A stretch of DNA of 44,476 bases, from positions 1 to 44,476 of the forward strand of contig JAHLWT010000086.1 in the NCBI GenBank assembly GCA_019057775.1, read 5' to 3'. The DNA comes from Promethearchaeota archaeon. Its GTDB lineage: Archaea > Asgardarchaeota > Lokiarchaeia > Sigynarchaeales > SOKP01. A program made the position numbers and the translations under genes. The notes beneath the pieces were generated by a model. That model was not told where the DNA came from and did no database searches. It was given only the letters and a program-made list of their open reading frames with translations. Positions 31,070 through 40,731 of the stretch are shown piece by piece. Position 1 is the stretch's first letter. Every line of letters begins with the position of its first letter.

Positions 31070-32428
31070 TTAGAGCTTATTTTTGTTTAATAATTCATCG
31101 ATATTATAATTGAAAGCAATTGGGATCTCTCGATCTATAAATTCACCTGCTATATTCTTTAATAATAAATTCTTAATTTCATCTGGATTTTCTGTTTGTC
31201 CGAGAACCCATCCAAGTTTAACATAGGCTACTTCAGGTAAGAGATTTTGACCAGGTATTATACCAATATTTTGTAACTCTCGACCAGTAGAATATACATT
31301 CATGCCAACAAATCCATGGAGTGCTTGGGAAGTCATGAGAATTGTAATATCTTCTTGAATAGCTCTTTTTAATGAGTCATAAAGAGTAGTGGGTATATGT
31401 CCTAATCCTGTTCCAGCAAATACAATTCCTCGGTATCCTTTATCTACATAGAAGTTAATTAGCTCATTATCGATTTCAGGATAAGAATAAATAAGAGCGA
31501 TTTTCTTTTCAAAATTGGTTATTGCTTGTGTCTCTAACTTTGATCTGGTTTTATATTCATCTGTGAACATTTTGATTTTTCGATTTTGTACCATTCCCAG
31601 AGGGATGTTATTAATTGTTCTAAAAGTATTCCTTACAGAAGTGTGCATTTTTCTCACAAGAGTTCCTCTATGGATCAATCCATAATCATGAGATGAGGAA
31701 CCTAACATTGTTACTACTACTTCAGCAATATCTGAGTTAGCAACAACTGCCGCATTAATTAGGTTTAAAGCTGCATCAGATGAAGGTCTATCTGAACTTC
31801 TTTGACTACCAACTAAAACTACTGGGATGGATAAATCTTTTAACATGAATGAAAGAGCAGCACTGGTAAAGGACATAGTATCAGTTCCATGTCCTATCAT
31901 AATACCGTTGATCCCGGAATTTACTGCCTTTTTTACTTTTTCTGCTAATTTCTGCCAATTTTCAATCTTCATATTTTCTGATAAGATTTCAAAAACAATT
32001 TCACAGTCAAGATTACAAATTTCTGCTAATTCTGGAACAGCACTAAAAAGTTCTCCGGGTGTAAATGACGGAATTACCGCTCCTGTGGTATAATCCAAAC
32101 GTGAAGCAACTGTTCCACCAGTTCCAAAAAGCTTTAAGTTTGGGAGATTTTTGTTAAAGGGAAATTTTATTTCTGGGATTTTGTAAGAAGCTTCTCGGTT
32201 TCCAATTTTCTTGATTTCAATAATATCAGATACTTTAATTCCGATATTATAATTATTTTTTAACTTGATTTCTATAAAGTGAGAAGCAGAATATTCACTT
32301 CTAGGGAGAATTATCCCCTCATACTCTCCTTTTTCTGTTTTCACTTGAACAATATCCCAAATTCCAATCTTGTTTTTCTCTAAAATTTTTTTACCTTCTT
32401 CTTTATAACCTTTTAATTTCTGACTCAT
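31070..32428 (-). CDS. gatD: Glu-tRNA(Gln) amidotransferase subunit D
   Basis: Archaeal GatD, an asparaginase-like subunit that releases ammonia from glutamine/asparagine for conversion of Glu-tRNA(Gln) to Gln-tRNA(Gln). The N-terminal about 80 residues form the extra tunnel domain, followed by the asparaginase fold with LFGTGGTVASR (about 95-105; catalytic Thr) and GHGTDTMSF (about 175-183; Thr-Asp). The 452 residues fit the family. It overlaps the upstream GatE gene by 4 nt; the two form the archaeal-specific enzyme. A GlnRS is normally absent from such genomes. Confidence 0.95.
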   Translation of the reverse strand: MSQKLKGYKEEGKKILEKNKIGIWDIVQVKTEKGEYEGIILPRSEYSASHFIEIKLKNNYNIGIKVSDIIEIKKIGNREASYKIPEIKFPFNKNLPNLKLFGTGGTVASRLDYTTGAVIPSFTPGELFSAVPELAEICNLDCEIVFEILSENMKIENWQKLAEKVKKAVNSGINGIMIGHGTDTMSFTSAALSFMLKDLSIPVVLVGSQRSSDRPSSDAALNLINAAVVANSDIAEVVVTMLGSSSHDYGLIHRGTLVRKMHTSVRNTFRTINNIPLGMVQNRKIKMFTDEYKTRSKLETQAITNFEKKIALIYSYPEIDNELINFYVDKGYRGIVFAGTGLGHIPTTLYDSLKRAIQEDITILMTSQALHGFVGMNVYSTGRELQNIGIIPGQNLLPEVAYVKLGWVLGQTENPDEIKNLLLKNIAGEFIDREIPIAFNYNIDELLNKNKL

Positions 32429-34347
32429 TTTTTCAACTCTTTTAGTTTTTCTTTTAATATTAGATCTAATTCTTTAGAAACAATGGCTCCATCAATTTTA
32501 CCTCTCACTTTTTTCATAATTTCTCCCATTAAAGGCCCCTTAGCTCTCATCTCTTTTTCTTTTACTACTTTTATATTTGCATTAACCACCTTTAAAGTGA
32601 GCTCTTTTAAATCTTCCTTTGAAATAGTTTCAATTTTTAAATTTGCTTTTATCTCATTTATAGAAAGTTCTGAAGACTCAGTTTTAACTTTCATAAATTC
32701 TTCTATTGCCTCTTTACTAATTTCCCCTTTATTAAGAAGTGTAAAAATATCAATGAAATCATTATCAGTTATATTTTCTATAATTTTTCCTTCTCTTCTA
32801 AGAGCTTTTGTCGTTTCAAGAAGAGTAGTGAAAATTAAGGAAGGATTCTTAGGATAAATAGTTATTATTTTATCAAATAAATCGAGTTTTCCATAAAAAA
32901 TTAAGTCTTTAATCATTCTTTCTTCGGTTTTATATTTTTTTGAATATTTTTTTATTAGAATCCATGGATATTCAGGAAGACTTTTCTTAATATCATCAAT
33001 TTCTTTTGGGTTATTTAATATTGCTGGCGAATCAGTATCAGGATATAATCTGGCTCCTCCATGCAGTTCTCTTAGAAATTCGGTATTTCCATTTTCTAGA
33101 GCTCTTCTGGTTTCTGGAGGTACCCCTTTAAAAGCATATTTAACACGATTAATTATAACTTCAAAAGCTTTATCATTATCTTTTTTTGAACCCAAAACTA
33201 ATATGAAACAATCATCCTCTTTAGAAAGCAATTCTTCTCTAATCATTTCTATGTCTTCATTAATGAGTCTATATTTTTTGAGATTTTCATCTGAATGAAT
33301 AATCCCTCTTAAACCGGAAATAACTTTTACTTTACTACTGACTTCTGTTCCAAATCTATAATCCTCCATTAATTCTTTTCCAAATATCCCTTTGAAGCCA
33401 CTTAGATTAATTCCAAATAGTCTTTTATTCGATTTAATACTGTTTTTAATAAAATCTGAATTTATCTTTAAAGCGATGTCAGTTAAATCGATAGGGTAGA
33501 TGGGAAGTTTATTTTCGTCGAGACCTCTCTTCTCCAATTCTTCTTTGATTTCAAGCAGTTTTAATTGACGAGATATTTCATGATTAATTAAAATTGGGAT
33601 CCAGCCTAATTTCTGAACACCCTTTATTTCAATTCTCGTCCCTGCTTTAATGCTAACATTGATATCTTGTCTTATTGAACCAATGACTTTCTTAACATTT
33701 GTTGACCATAACAACAATCCAATTCTTTCGGCACATTCTCGACATTCCTGAGGGTTGTTGATGTCTGGTTTAGTTGTTACTTCTACTAATGGAATTCCTA
33801 ATCGATCGATTCGAAAAAAATTAGTCTTATCTTCTGTTTTTATTTTTCTTGCTGCTTCTTCTTCTAGGCTTAAAATATCAATTCTAATCTTTTTACCTTT
33901 TTCTAACTCAATATATCCATCTGTGCCTAAAATCATTGTTCTTTGAAATCCACAAGGTACACTCCCATCAAGATAGTTTTTTCTACACACATGCATTTCT
34001 TCAATAATGTTCGCGTCAAGAAGCATGGCAATTTCTAAAGCTATTCTCCGAGCTTCATTATTGCATGAAAAAGGTGGAGTTTCATCGAGTTCATAAGTAC
34101 AAACAACATCGTTGTAACATTCATATACAATCCCCATTCCTTTTCCATATTCTGTTAACATTGCTTCATCATAAGTTCCCATTTCTCCTAAAACGGGTCT
34201 CATCCTTCTTTGGATAGTGAAGTCAGGCTTTCGAGTCCCTTGAAGTTTTGATGGGCACCTACAAAATAATTTCTTTTTCGTATCAAGTTGTTGATGGATC
34301 TCTAATCCACATTTAAGGCCTAATGCTTCATAATCATATTTTTCCAT
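32425..34347 (-). CDS. gatE: Glu-tRNA(Gln) amidotransferase subunit E
   Basis: Archaeal GatE (about 640 residues), the GatB-like kinase/amidotransferase subunit that phosphorylates Glu on tRNA and receives ammonia from GatD. Visible are GLKCGLEIHQQLDT (about 9-22), DETPPFSCNNE, LDGSVPCGFQRT, an inserted AspRS-like GAD domain in the middle, and the C-terminal YqeY-like tail (MRAKGPLMGEIM). I prefer the ATG at 34347, which has AGGA 8-10 nt upstream, over a TTG at 34353. It overlaps gatD by 4 nt. Confidence 0.95.
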   Translation of the reverse strand: MEKYDYEALGLKCGLEIHQQLDTKKKLFCRCPSKLQGTRKPDFTIQRRMRPVLGEMGTYDEAMLTEYGKGMGIVYECYNDVVCTYELDETPPFSCNNEARRIALEIAMLLDANIIEEMHVCRKNYLDGSVPCGFQRTMILGTDGYIELEKGKKIRIDILSLEEEAARKIKTEDKTNFFRIDRLGIPLVEVTTKPDINNPQECRECAERIGLLLWSTNVKKVIGSIRQDINVSIKAGTRIEIKGVQKLGWIPILINHEISRQLKLLEIKEELEKRGLDENKLPIYPIDLTDIALKINSDFIKNSIKSNKRLFGINLSGFKGIFGKELMEDYRFGTEVSSKVKVISGLRGIIHSDENLKKYRLINEDIEMIREELLSKEDDCFILVLGSKKDNDKAFEVIINRVKYAFKGVPPETRRALENGNTEFLRELHGGARLYPDTDSPAILNNPKEIDDIKKSLPEYPWILIKKYSKKYKTEERMIKDLIFYGKLDLFDKIITIYPKNPSLIFTTLLETTKALRREGKIIENITDNDFIDIFTLLNKGEISKEAIEEFMKVKTESSELSINEIKANLKIETISKEDLKELTLKVVNANIKVVKEKEMRAKGPLMGEIMKKVRGKIDGAIVSKELDLILKEKLKELKK

Positions 34348-34538
34348 CTTCAATCCTACTATTTTGTGTATTTATTTTTCATAATTAATCATATATAGCT
34401 CTAACTTTAGTATTATAATTATTTCAACATTAAATTTTTGACTTAAAGTATTCTTGAAAGTTTATTTTAGATAATAAATCCCATCGATTTCAATAGGTTC
34501 TGAATGCCTTGAGAGATACTCTAGTAGATACTGCTTAT

Positions 34539-35534
34539 TTATAATATTGTTTTCGATAGATTGCTCAATTTGAAATGATAATCCTTAACATTTTCAAATC
34601 TTATCCAGTGCAATTTATCAAAGAATTGAAGCATTTTGAAGAGGAAATCTTCCTTTTTTCCGTATTTTCGCAAATGAACCTCAATAGATTTAACCCATTT
34701 ATTAAACACATTTTGATTTTTAAAAGATATAAGAACTCCGTTATCTGCCGCTAATCTCATCCAGAGATACATATCCTTTTCATCTAACATCCTATTATAA
34801 TTTATAATAAAATCAACATTCTCTTCCAAGAGCTTTAACCTTTCTTTCTTCACTCTGTCTTTCCTAAATAATAAATCAGTTGCTAGCAAATCCAATCTAC
34901 AATAATAGTCATCAGGTGAATATATAAAATCGACAACTCTTGCCCCTAATACTCCTAAAACCGCAGCCATAAATTTTATATTCTCAAAATGGAGATTTTT
35001 ATATCTCCCTATAAATTCTAAATATCCCTTTGCATATCCTCCCTTTTTATCAGGGAATATTTCCACTTTTATATCTTTTGAAACGTTAGTAGTTCCATAT
35101 CGACTTCGAATTCTTTCAAAAAAAATCTGTACTCCTTCATAACTTTGTGATTGAGAGCTTCCTCTTAAAAGCTTTATATATGATAAAAGAAAACGAGTAT
35201 TGAAATCAAAAGAAAAGGGAGTATATCTATTAGTTTCTATTACCATTTCATATAGAGGTATCGTGGCTCTAAAAGTAAATTTATCAAAAAATTCTCCTAT
35301 TTGTTTATCTTCTACTCTCTTAAAATCGTCAAGGGTCTTCCCTTTTTTAAACAGATTTAACACGTTTTCTAATATATAATTATAAAAAGCAGAAATACTT
35401 TTATATCTCTCATCATCAAGATTTTCCCTATGTTTTACATTAACATATCTTTTTAACCAATCTTTTAGAGCAGGTGATATGGAAATTGTTTGTTGCGCTG
35501 TTTTCTTATTAGAAAGAAATTTTTTAGAGCTCAT
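34539..35534 (-). CDS. RHH-like protein of unknown function (paralogue 1)
   Basis: A 331-residue protein I do not recognise. The first about 60 residues look like a ribbon-helix-helix DNA-binding domain: a strand TISISPALKDWLKRYV and helix ISAFYNYILENVL. The rest is helical and basic, with shared motifs GKTLDDFKR, FFERIRSRYG, LGARVVDFIYSPDDYYCRLDL, LWMRLAADN and FDKLHWI. No enzyme motif is seen. A longer paralogue follows upstream (35882-36964), with the same segments in the same order, so the pair arose by tandem duplication. A DNA-binding regulator or sensor is the most economical guess. Confidence 0.7.
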   Translation of the reverse strand: MSSKKFLSNKKTAQQTISISPALKDWLKRYVNVKHRENLDDERYKSISAFYNYILENVLNLFKKGKTLDDFKRVEDKQIGEFFDKFTFRATIPLYEMVIETNRYTPFSFDFNTRFLLSYIKLLRGSSQSQSYEGVQIFFERIRSRYGTTNVSKDIKVEIFPDKKGGYAKGYLEFIGRYKNLHFENIKFMAAVLGVLGARVVDFIYSPDDYYCRLDLLATDLLFRKDRVKKERLKLLEENVDFIINYNRMLDEKDMYLWMRLAADNGVLISFKNQNVFNKWVKSIEVHLRKYGKKEDFLFKMLQFFDKLHWIRFENVKDYHFKLSNLSKTIL

Positions 35535-35881
35535 ATCTCATTAAATTCTTTTTAATTTTTAAATTTATATTAGATCAAATATTTTAGAAAATATGAGATC
35601 ACTGAATAAAATTAAAATAATTTAATTATTTAGCTATTTAAATGATACAATTTCTCCATTTAAATAAATATATTCTTTAATTCTTCAAAATTTTATGTAG
35701 TATTAAGATTTTACATAATTAAGAAAATTAAATTTTAATATATTCGTTTATATAGCAATTTTCTGAATTATATTTGGGTTAGTTTAAAAGATAAGAATAA
35801 AGGGGAATAAGGAGCCCCCTGAGAAAGGAAAAAAAAAGGGAGAAGTTCAAGGAGGCCGAAATTCATACCCTTCTTTTTTTT
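35535..35881. other. spacer between the two RHH-like paralogues
   Basis: A 347-nt spacer. The first 230 nt are A/T-rich and would hold the promoter of paralogue 1. The last 90 nt (about 35790-35880) are distinctly richer in purine/GC than the surroundings, with GGGG/CCCC inverted bits and T runs on the minus strand (such as CCCTTTTTTTTTCC), which resembles a terminator of paralogue 2. Confidence 0.4.
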
Positions 35882-36964
35882 TTATTTTAATTCTTTCAAT
35901 TGGAAAACTTCCTTATCTTCTGAAATTTGACAATAATTTGAGAGTGTTTCTAATAAAAATTCTCTCTCGATTGAATTCTTTAATTTTGTTAATGCAAATA
36001 TGAAGGTTAGGTCATTTTCATTTTCAATTTCAATCCAATGTAATTTTTCAAAGAATTTAAGGAGATTAAGAATAATAATTTCATTATCTCCAAATTTTTT
36101 TATATCCTCATAAATCAAAGCGAACCAATCTTCTATAGCTTTTTTATTTTTAAAAGATATGAATGTTTCTTTGTCCTCTGCCATTCGCATCCATAAATAA
36201 TAATCTCTATCATTTATAATTCTCTTGTAATTTATTAGGTATGAAAGATTATGATCCATGAGTTTGGTTCTGTCCTTTTTCGCAGGTTCATCTCTTAAAA
36301 ATAAATCTGTCGCTTCTAAATCGAGGCGATAATAGAGATCTTTTTCAGAATACAGAAAATCGCTAACTCTCGCACCTAATAATCCAAAGAATGCTGTTGA
36401 ATATTTACAAAATTCATTAAAAAGATTTTTATAGATACCCACATATTCAAAAACAACTTTCATATCCTTATTGCTTTTCCCCGTAAATATATCGACATTA
36501 TATTCTTTAGTTATATTATTCGAAAGTAAATATTTCCGTATTCTCTCAAATGCAATTTTAATACTTTTTGGATCTCGAGGATCCATCATACTCATATATA
36601 ATTTCCTTAGTGTGAAAAAGAATTGAGGGGTATTATCAAGTGTAAGATTAGAGTATCGATTTGCTCTTAAAGCATTCTCATAATATGGAATCATCCCTTT
36701 AAAAGAAATTTTATCAAAAAACCCTTGAATTTCAGCATCAACAAATTGATCAAAATCTTCTAGGGTTTTTCCTTTTGAAAAAATCTCTATGGTTCGTTCC
36801 ATTACGTAATTATAAAAAGCGGAAATACTTTTAATTCGTTTATCCTTTGGATTCTTTTTATTGAATTCTGAAACATAATTCTCTATTTTCTCTTTAAGTA
36901 AAGGTGAAATAGATATAGATTGTTGAGTGATTTTTTTTTTTGATAAAGACTTTTCATTTCCCAT
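35882..36964 (-). CDS. RHH-like protein of unknown function (paralogue 2)
   Basis: A 360-residue tandem paralogue of the 34539-35534 gene. N-terminal strand and helices SISISPLLKEKIENYV and ISAFYNYVMERTIEI mark the same RHH-like domain. Shared core motifs are GKTLEDFDQ, AFERIRKYLL, LLGARVSDFLYSEKDLYYRLDLEATDLF (given here in short: LLGARVSDFLYSEKD), LWMRMAEDK and FFEKLHWIEIEN. A C-terminal extension of about 30 residues (ending FQLKELK) is absent in paralogue 1. Both have a conserved Asp/Tyr-rich stretch (SEKDLYYRLDL) but no recognised catalytic set. Poly-T follows the stop. Confidence 0.7.
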   Translation of the reverse strand: MGNEKSLSKKKITQQSISISPLLKEKIENYVSEFNKKNPKDKRIKSISAFYNYVMERTIEIFSKGKTLEDFDQFVDAEIQGFFDKISFKGMIPYYENALRANRYSNLTLDNTPQFFFTLRKLYMSMMDPRDPKSIKIAFERIRKYLLSNNITKEYNVDIFTGKSNKDMKVVFEYVGIYKNLFNEFCKYSTAFFGLLGARVSDFLYSEKDLYYRLDLEATDLFLRDEPAKKDRTKLMDHNLSYLINYKRIINDRDYYLWMRMAEDKETFISFKNKKAIEDWFALIYEDIKKFGDNEIIILNLLKFFEKLHWIEIENENDLTFIFALTKLKNSIEREFLLETLSNYCQISEDKEVFQLKELK

Positions 36965-37186
36965 TTGAAGTCAACCATTAAGATTTTTGATGATGCCTTT
37001 AGTGATATATTTATACAATACATTATAAAAATATGAATTTTTTTAAATATGATTATACTTTTAATGTTCAGAAAAGTTAGCATCCATAATTTTTGTGATT
37101 ATTTTCGTTAATCATAATAAGATTTAATGAGAAATTATAAGAGAATTTTCGCACTTAATAATCTGAAAAAGTCTAGTAAAGCAACT

Positions 37187-38815
37187 TTATGAATCAAGTA
37201 ATTTAGATACATAAACTCCATCTAATTTATATCCCAATTTGTAGAACCAATTTCTAACTCCAATTCCACTAGTCACAGTTAATTTTTTAGCATCAAAATC
37301 TTCAGTAGATATTTCTTCAGCTTTTTCCATCAACATTTTGCCAAATCCTCGATGCTGGATTTGTATATATCGTTCTGGTTTCAAATCTCTTGGGACTAAT
37401 TCACCTACAACTTTGATTTCTCGCACGATCATTGTCTTACCGTCATTTAATTCAGGTCTATGAGCTAATTCAGAAGGTTTTCTTAAGCGAAGATATCCTA
37501 CTAAATATCCTTCTTTCTTATTTTCATAAGATAAAAATATTTCTTCACCTTTCGAAGCTTCATAATTCAGACGATATAGTTGGATATCGTGAAATGCGAT
37601 CTCCTCAATGATTTTTGTTTTTTTATAAATACCATATTCTCGACACCTTATACAGCTACATTTAAGATCTAGATGTCTCAATCTTTCTTGAACAAGTTGC
37701 CTTAAATTGCTTTTTCTACATCCTGCTTCTATTAAATTTGCTGGTATATCTCTCATAATTCGTTGGATCCTGACGTAAGAAGGCAAATTGAGTTTTAAAT
37801 TAGTTATTAAATTTATTAACTCATCATCAGAATATGGAACGAATTTTCCTTTTTTCCACCAATTATACAATTCTGTTCCTTTTAGGACTATTGTTGGGTA
37901 AATTTTTAACATGTCTGGACGGTATTCTGGATTTGAAAACAAAGAATCAAACATTTCTTTATCCATAGAAAGATCTGTACCCGGTAAATTTGGCATTATA
38001 TGAGTATTCACTTTTAAACCCGCATCTTTTGAGATTCTAATTGCATCGATACTATCTTTTGTAGAATGCCCTCTCTTCACTAATTCATAGATCTCATTAT
38101 TCAAAGTTTGAATTCCTAGTTCAACTCGAGTTGTTCCAAAATTTAACATCTGATCTACATGGTTTTCTTTACAGTAATCTGGTCTTGTTTCTATTGTTAT
38201 TCCAATAAGACTTCTGGCAGAGTTCTCCGCTTTTTTTTTTGCTTCATCCAAACTACTTACTTTTTGTTCTATAATCCCTTCTAAAGCTCCTTTAATGAAT
38301 TCTGCTTGATAAATTGGATCAGTTGATAGAAAAGTACCTCCTTGAATTATTAAGGAAATTTTGTCTACATTATGACCGATGGCTTCTAAATCTCGTATTC
38401 GGCTTCGTACTTGTTTGTAAGGATCATAATTGTTATGGATGGAGCGCATAGCTGAAGGTTCTCTCCCAGTATAGGATTGGGCTACTTTTTCTCCTGGTTG
38501 TGAATCTAGTCCAGGACAGTATATACACGTTCCTGGACAAGGGAGAGGTTTAGTCATGATAGCAATAACTGTTACTCCCGATAACGTTCTTGTAGTTCTT
38601 CTCTTAAGTATCGGAGTTATTATCTCTTTTTCATCCTCTGTGGCATATTCCAATATTTTTGCATTCTTAATAACTTTATGATACTTATACTTTTTTCCGA
38701 TTCGCCCTTTTAAGTTTGTAATTTTATGGCGTGGTGTTTGTGGGTTTTTTATTAAATAATTTATTACTTCCCTTGAGATCTTTCTTGCGTTATCATTATT
38801 TATTGAGTCACTCAT
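37187..38815 (-). CDS. elp3: Elp3-type tRNA uridine 34 modification enzyme
   Basis: Elongator subunit 3 homologue, a radical-SAM plus acetyltransferase enzyme that installs the carboxymethyl-type group on wobble uridine 34. The radical SAM cluster is C93-C97-C100 (CPGTCIYC). It is followed by QGGTFLS, TRPDYC and a TTRVELGIQ segment, and the C-terminal GNAT domain carries QHRGFGKMLMEKAEEI (about 490-505). Archaeal Elp3 works without the other Elongator subunits. It stands 56 nt after the pyrK end on the same strand. Confidence 0.95.
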   Translation of the reverse strand: MSDSINNDNARKISREVINYLIKNPQTPRHKITNLKGRIGKKYKYHKVIKNAKILEYATEDEKEIITPILKRRTTRTLSGVTVIAIMTKPLPCPGTCIYCPGLDSQPGEKVAQSYTGREPSAMRSIHNNYDPYKQVRSRIRDLEAIGHNVDKISLIIQGGTFLSTDPIYQAEFIKGALEGIIEQKVSSLDEAKKKAENSARSLIGITIETRPDYCKENHVDQMLNFGTTRVELGIQTLNNEIYELVKRGHSTKDSIDAIRISKDAGLKVNTHIMPNLPGTDLSMDKEMFDSLFSNPEYRPDMLKIYPTIVLKGTELYNWWKKGKFVPYSDDELINLITNLKLNLPSYVRIQRIMRDIPANLIEAGCRKSNLRQLVQERLRHLDLKCSCIRCREYGIYKKTKIIEEIAFHDIQLYRLNYEASKGEEIFLSYENKKEGYLVGYLRLRKPSELAHRPELNDGKTMIVREIKVVGELVPRDLKPERYIQIQHRGFGKMLMEKAEEISTEDFDAKKLTVTSGIGVRNWFYKLGYKLDGVYVSKLLDS

Positions 38816-38871
38816 TATACATAATAAATTATTGAGGCATCAGAAAAAAGTTTTTACAAATTCCTTCTAAT

Positions 38872-39717
38872 TCAGACAAAATTTAATTTAATTTTTTTAC
38901 CCGTAAAATCTCGTTTAAATTTACCAAAGTCTTCAATTTCTTTTAATTCTCTTGAGTTAAAAATAGGACCATCCTTACAAACTAACAAACCTAGCGGATC
39001 TAAGGCACATAAACCGCATAATCCACATCCACATCTCATAATTCGTTCAAGACTTGCATAGAATTCGATGTTATACTTTTGACATAGTTGAAATAATTTT
39101 AACATCATAATCTCAGGACCACAAGAATATACAATAGTTTTTTTAAAATCTTCTGGTGTATAATTTTTTATAAGTTTTTCAAAAAGATCGGTTGCAAGTC
39201 CCTCTTCTCCACAACTTCCATCATCTGTACATAAGTGAAATTCTGAATTTTCTTGGGTATAGTTATGAAATTCATTTATATATAGCAAATCACTTTCTAT
39301 CTTGGCTCCTTGTACGATTTTAAATTTGAAGCCAGAAGAACTAAGATGATAAGTCAAAAATCTAAGAGGTGCCATTCCTATCCCTCCACCAACTAGGAAA
39401 ATGTGTTTAAATTTATTTGTTGGGGTTTTAAAATAATTTCCTAATGGTCCCCGGACTCCTATATAATCATCAATTTTTAATTCATGTAGAGCACTTGTGC
39501 ATTCACCAATATTTTTAACGGTAATGGATAGATTTCCTGTTTCATCACACGCAGAGATAGCCATGGGGATTTCATCTACACCAGGAACCCAGATCATCAT
39601 AAATTGCCCCGGTTTTGGTGTTGATTCTGTTGAGTTTTTAAAAATAAAAGTTTTTACACCGTTACATTCATTGATAATTCGTTTTATCTGAACTGTAAGG
39701 ATTGTATTCTCAGTCAT
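38872..39717 (-). CDS. pyrK: dihydroorotate dehydrogenase electron transfer subunit PyrK
   Basis: Iron-sulfur flavoprotein subunit of class 1B dihydroorotate dehydrogenase, moving electrons from the catalytic subunit to NAD+. The N-terminal FAD-binding barrel (about 1-95, with PGQFMMIW) is followed by an NAD-binding segment (LVGGGIGMAPL, about 109-119) and a C-terminal Cys cluster CGCGLCGLC plus a later Cys-Lys-Asp-Gly (about 226-250) for the 2Fe-2S cluster. It overlaps pyrD by 8 nt and the pair works in pyrimidine synthesis. Confidence 0.93.
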   Translation of the reverse strand: MTENTILTVQIKRIINECNGVKTFIFKNSTESTPKPGQFMMIWVPGVDEIPMAISACDETGNLSITVKNIGECTSALHELKIDDYIGVRGPLGNYFKTPTNKFKHIFLVGGGIGMAPLRFLTYHLSSSGFKFKIVQGAKIESDLLYINEFHNYTQENSEFHLCTDDGSCGEEGLATDLFEKLIKNYTPEDFKKTIVYSCGPEIMMLKLFQLCQKYNIEFYASLERIMRCGCGLCGLCALDPLGLLVCKDGPIFNSRELKEIEDFGKFKRDFTGKKIKLNFV

Positions 39718-40636
39718 AATCGGGCACCTCTTGAGTTTTAAACTGATGAGCTAATCCTCTAATATCATTTATTGATTGATAAGCATTATCTTTAAGATAA
39801 CTAATTATTCCTCTGTTTATTTCAGTAATAATTTCCACTTCATTAGATAAAGCTGTTCCTATTTGTACTGCTGAAGCTCCAGCTAAGAAAAATTCCACTA
39901 CATCCTGCCAAGAATCTATCCCCCCGCACCCAATTATCGGAATTTTCAGAACATTATATAAATCAAAAACCTTTTTAACTGCGATGGGATGAATTGCTTT
40001 TCCAGAAAGTCCTCCACTTCCATGTGATAAAATTGGCCTTTTAGTATTCACATCAATTTTCAGTGCCGCCACTGTATTTATCGCTACTACTCCATCAACA
40101 CCTCCTTTTTCAGCAGCTAAAGCTATTTCTTCAATATTTGTAACATTTGGGTTTAGCTTTACAAAAAGAGGAATAGAAATTGATTCTTTTAGAAATTTAA
40201 CAAGTTCATAAGTCAAGTTTCTATCAATTCCTATTGATGAAATTTCAGCATGTGGGCAAGAGATATTAATTTCAATAGCATCTGCTCCAGCATTTTCAGC
40301 TTTAGTTGCTACATCAAGATAAATCTCGTCGGTATCTCCAAAAACACTTACTATTAGTGGAATGTTATGATTTTTTATTTTCTCTATTTCAGGGACAAAA
40401 TCAGCGATTCCAGGATTACCCAAACCAACAGCGTTCATAAATGTACCTGTGTAGATCTCGATAATCGAAGGATTTCTATATCCCTTTCTAGGTATTGGTC
40501 CAATAGATTTAGTAGTGACTGCACCTGCTCCGGCATCGATGACTCTTTTCATTGAAGAATAAGATACTCCTAGAATACCAGATGCTAAAATGATTGGAGA
40601 TTTTAATTTTATACCAGAGAGATTAATTTCAAGCAT
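39710..40636 (-). CDS. pyrD: dihydroorotate dehydrogenase catalytic subunit PyrD
   Basis: FMN-binding class 1B dihydroorotate dehydrogenase (308 residues), oxidising dihydroorotate to orotate. Motifs: ASGILGVSYSSMK near the N-terminus, NAVGLGNPG, EINISCPH with the catalytic Cys (about 134-141), VKLNPNVTN, and the FMN-phosphate loop GCGGIDSW (about 237-244). The gene starts with ATG coding MLEINLSG and shares its last bases with pyrK. The upstream 95-nt spacer is divergent to the integrase gene and marks the likely left edge of the integrated element. Confidence 0.94.
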   Translation of the reverse strand: MLEINLSGIKLKSPIILASGILGVSYSSMKRVIDAGAGAVTTKSIGPIPRKGYRNPSIIEIYTGTFMNAVGLGNPGIADFVPEIEKIKNHNIPLIVSVFGDTDEIYLDVATKAENAGADAIEINISCPHAEISSIGIDRNLTYELVKFLKESISIPLFVKLNPNVTNIEEIALAAEKGGVDGVVAINTVAALKIDVNTKRPILSHGSGGLSGKAIHPIAVKKVFDLYNVLKIPIIGCGGIDSWQDVVEFFLAGASAVQIGTALSNEVEIITEINRGIISYLKDNAYQSINDIRGLAHQFKTQEVPDYD

Positions 40637-40697
40637 TTTTAAAAGAAAATAATGATTATAATTTTATAATAATTGTTTAGGATGGGTTATAATTATA

Positions 40698-40705
40698 TTT
40701 AAATA
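40698..40705 (+). promoter_or_regulatory. TATA-like box of the integrase gene
   Basis: TTTAAATA, centred 30 nt before the ATG at 40732. Transcription would start at about the ATG, giving a leaderless message. A second overlapping run (ATATTTAAAT) extends it. Confidence 0.5.
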
Positions 40706-40731
40706 TTTAAATTTCCTTTTATTAATTGATT

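Noticed and set aside
35790..35880. possible C/D-box or other small RNA in the GC-richer tract
   Set aside because: A CTGA is present but no matching C box with proper spacing; a terminator explains the T runs better.
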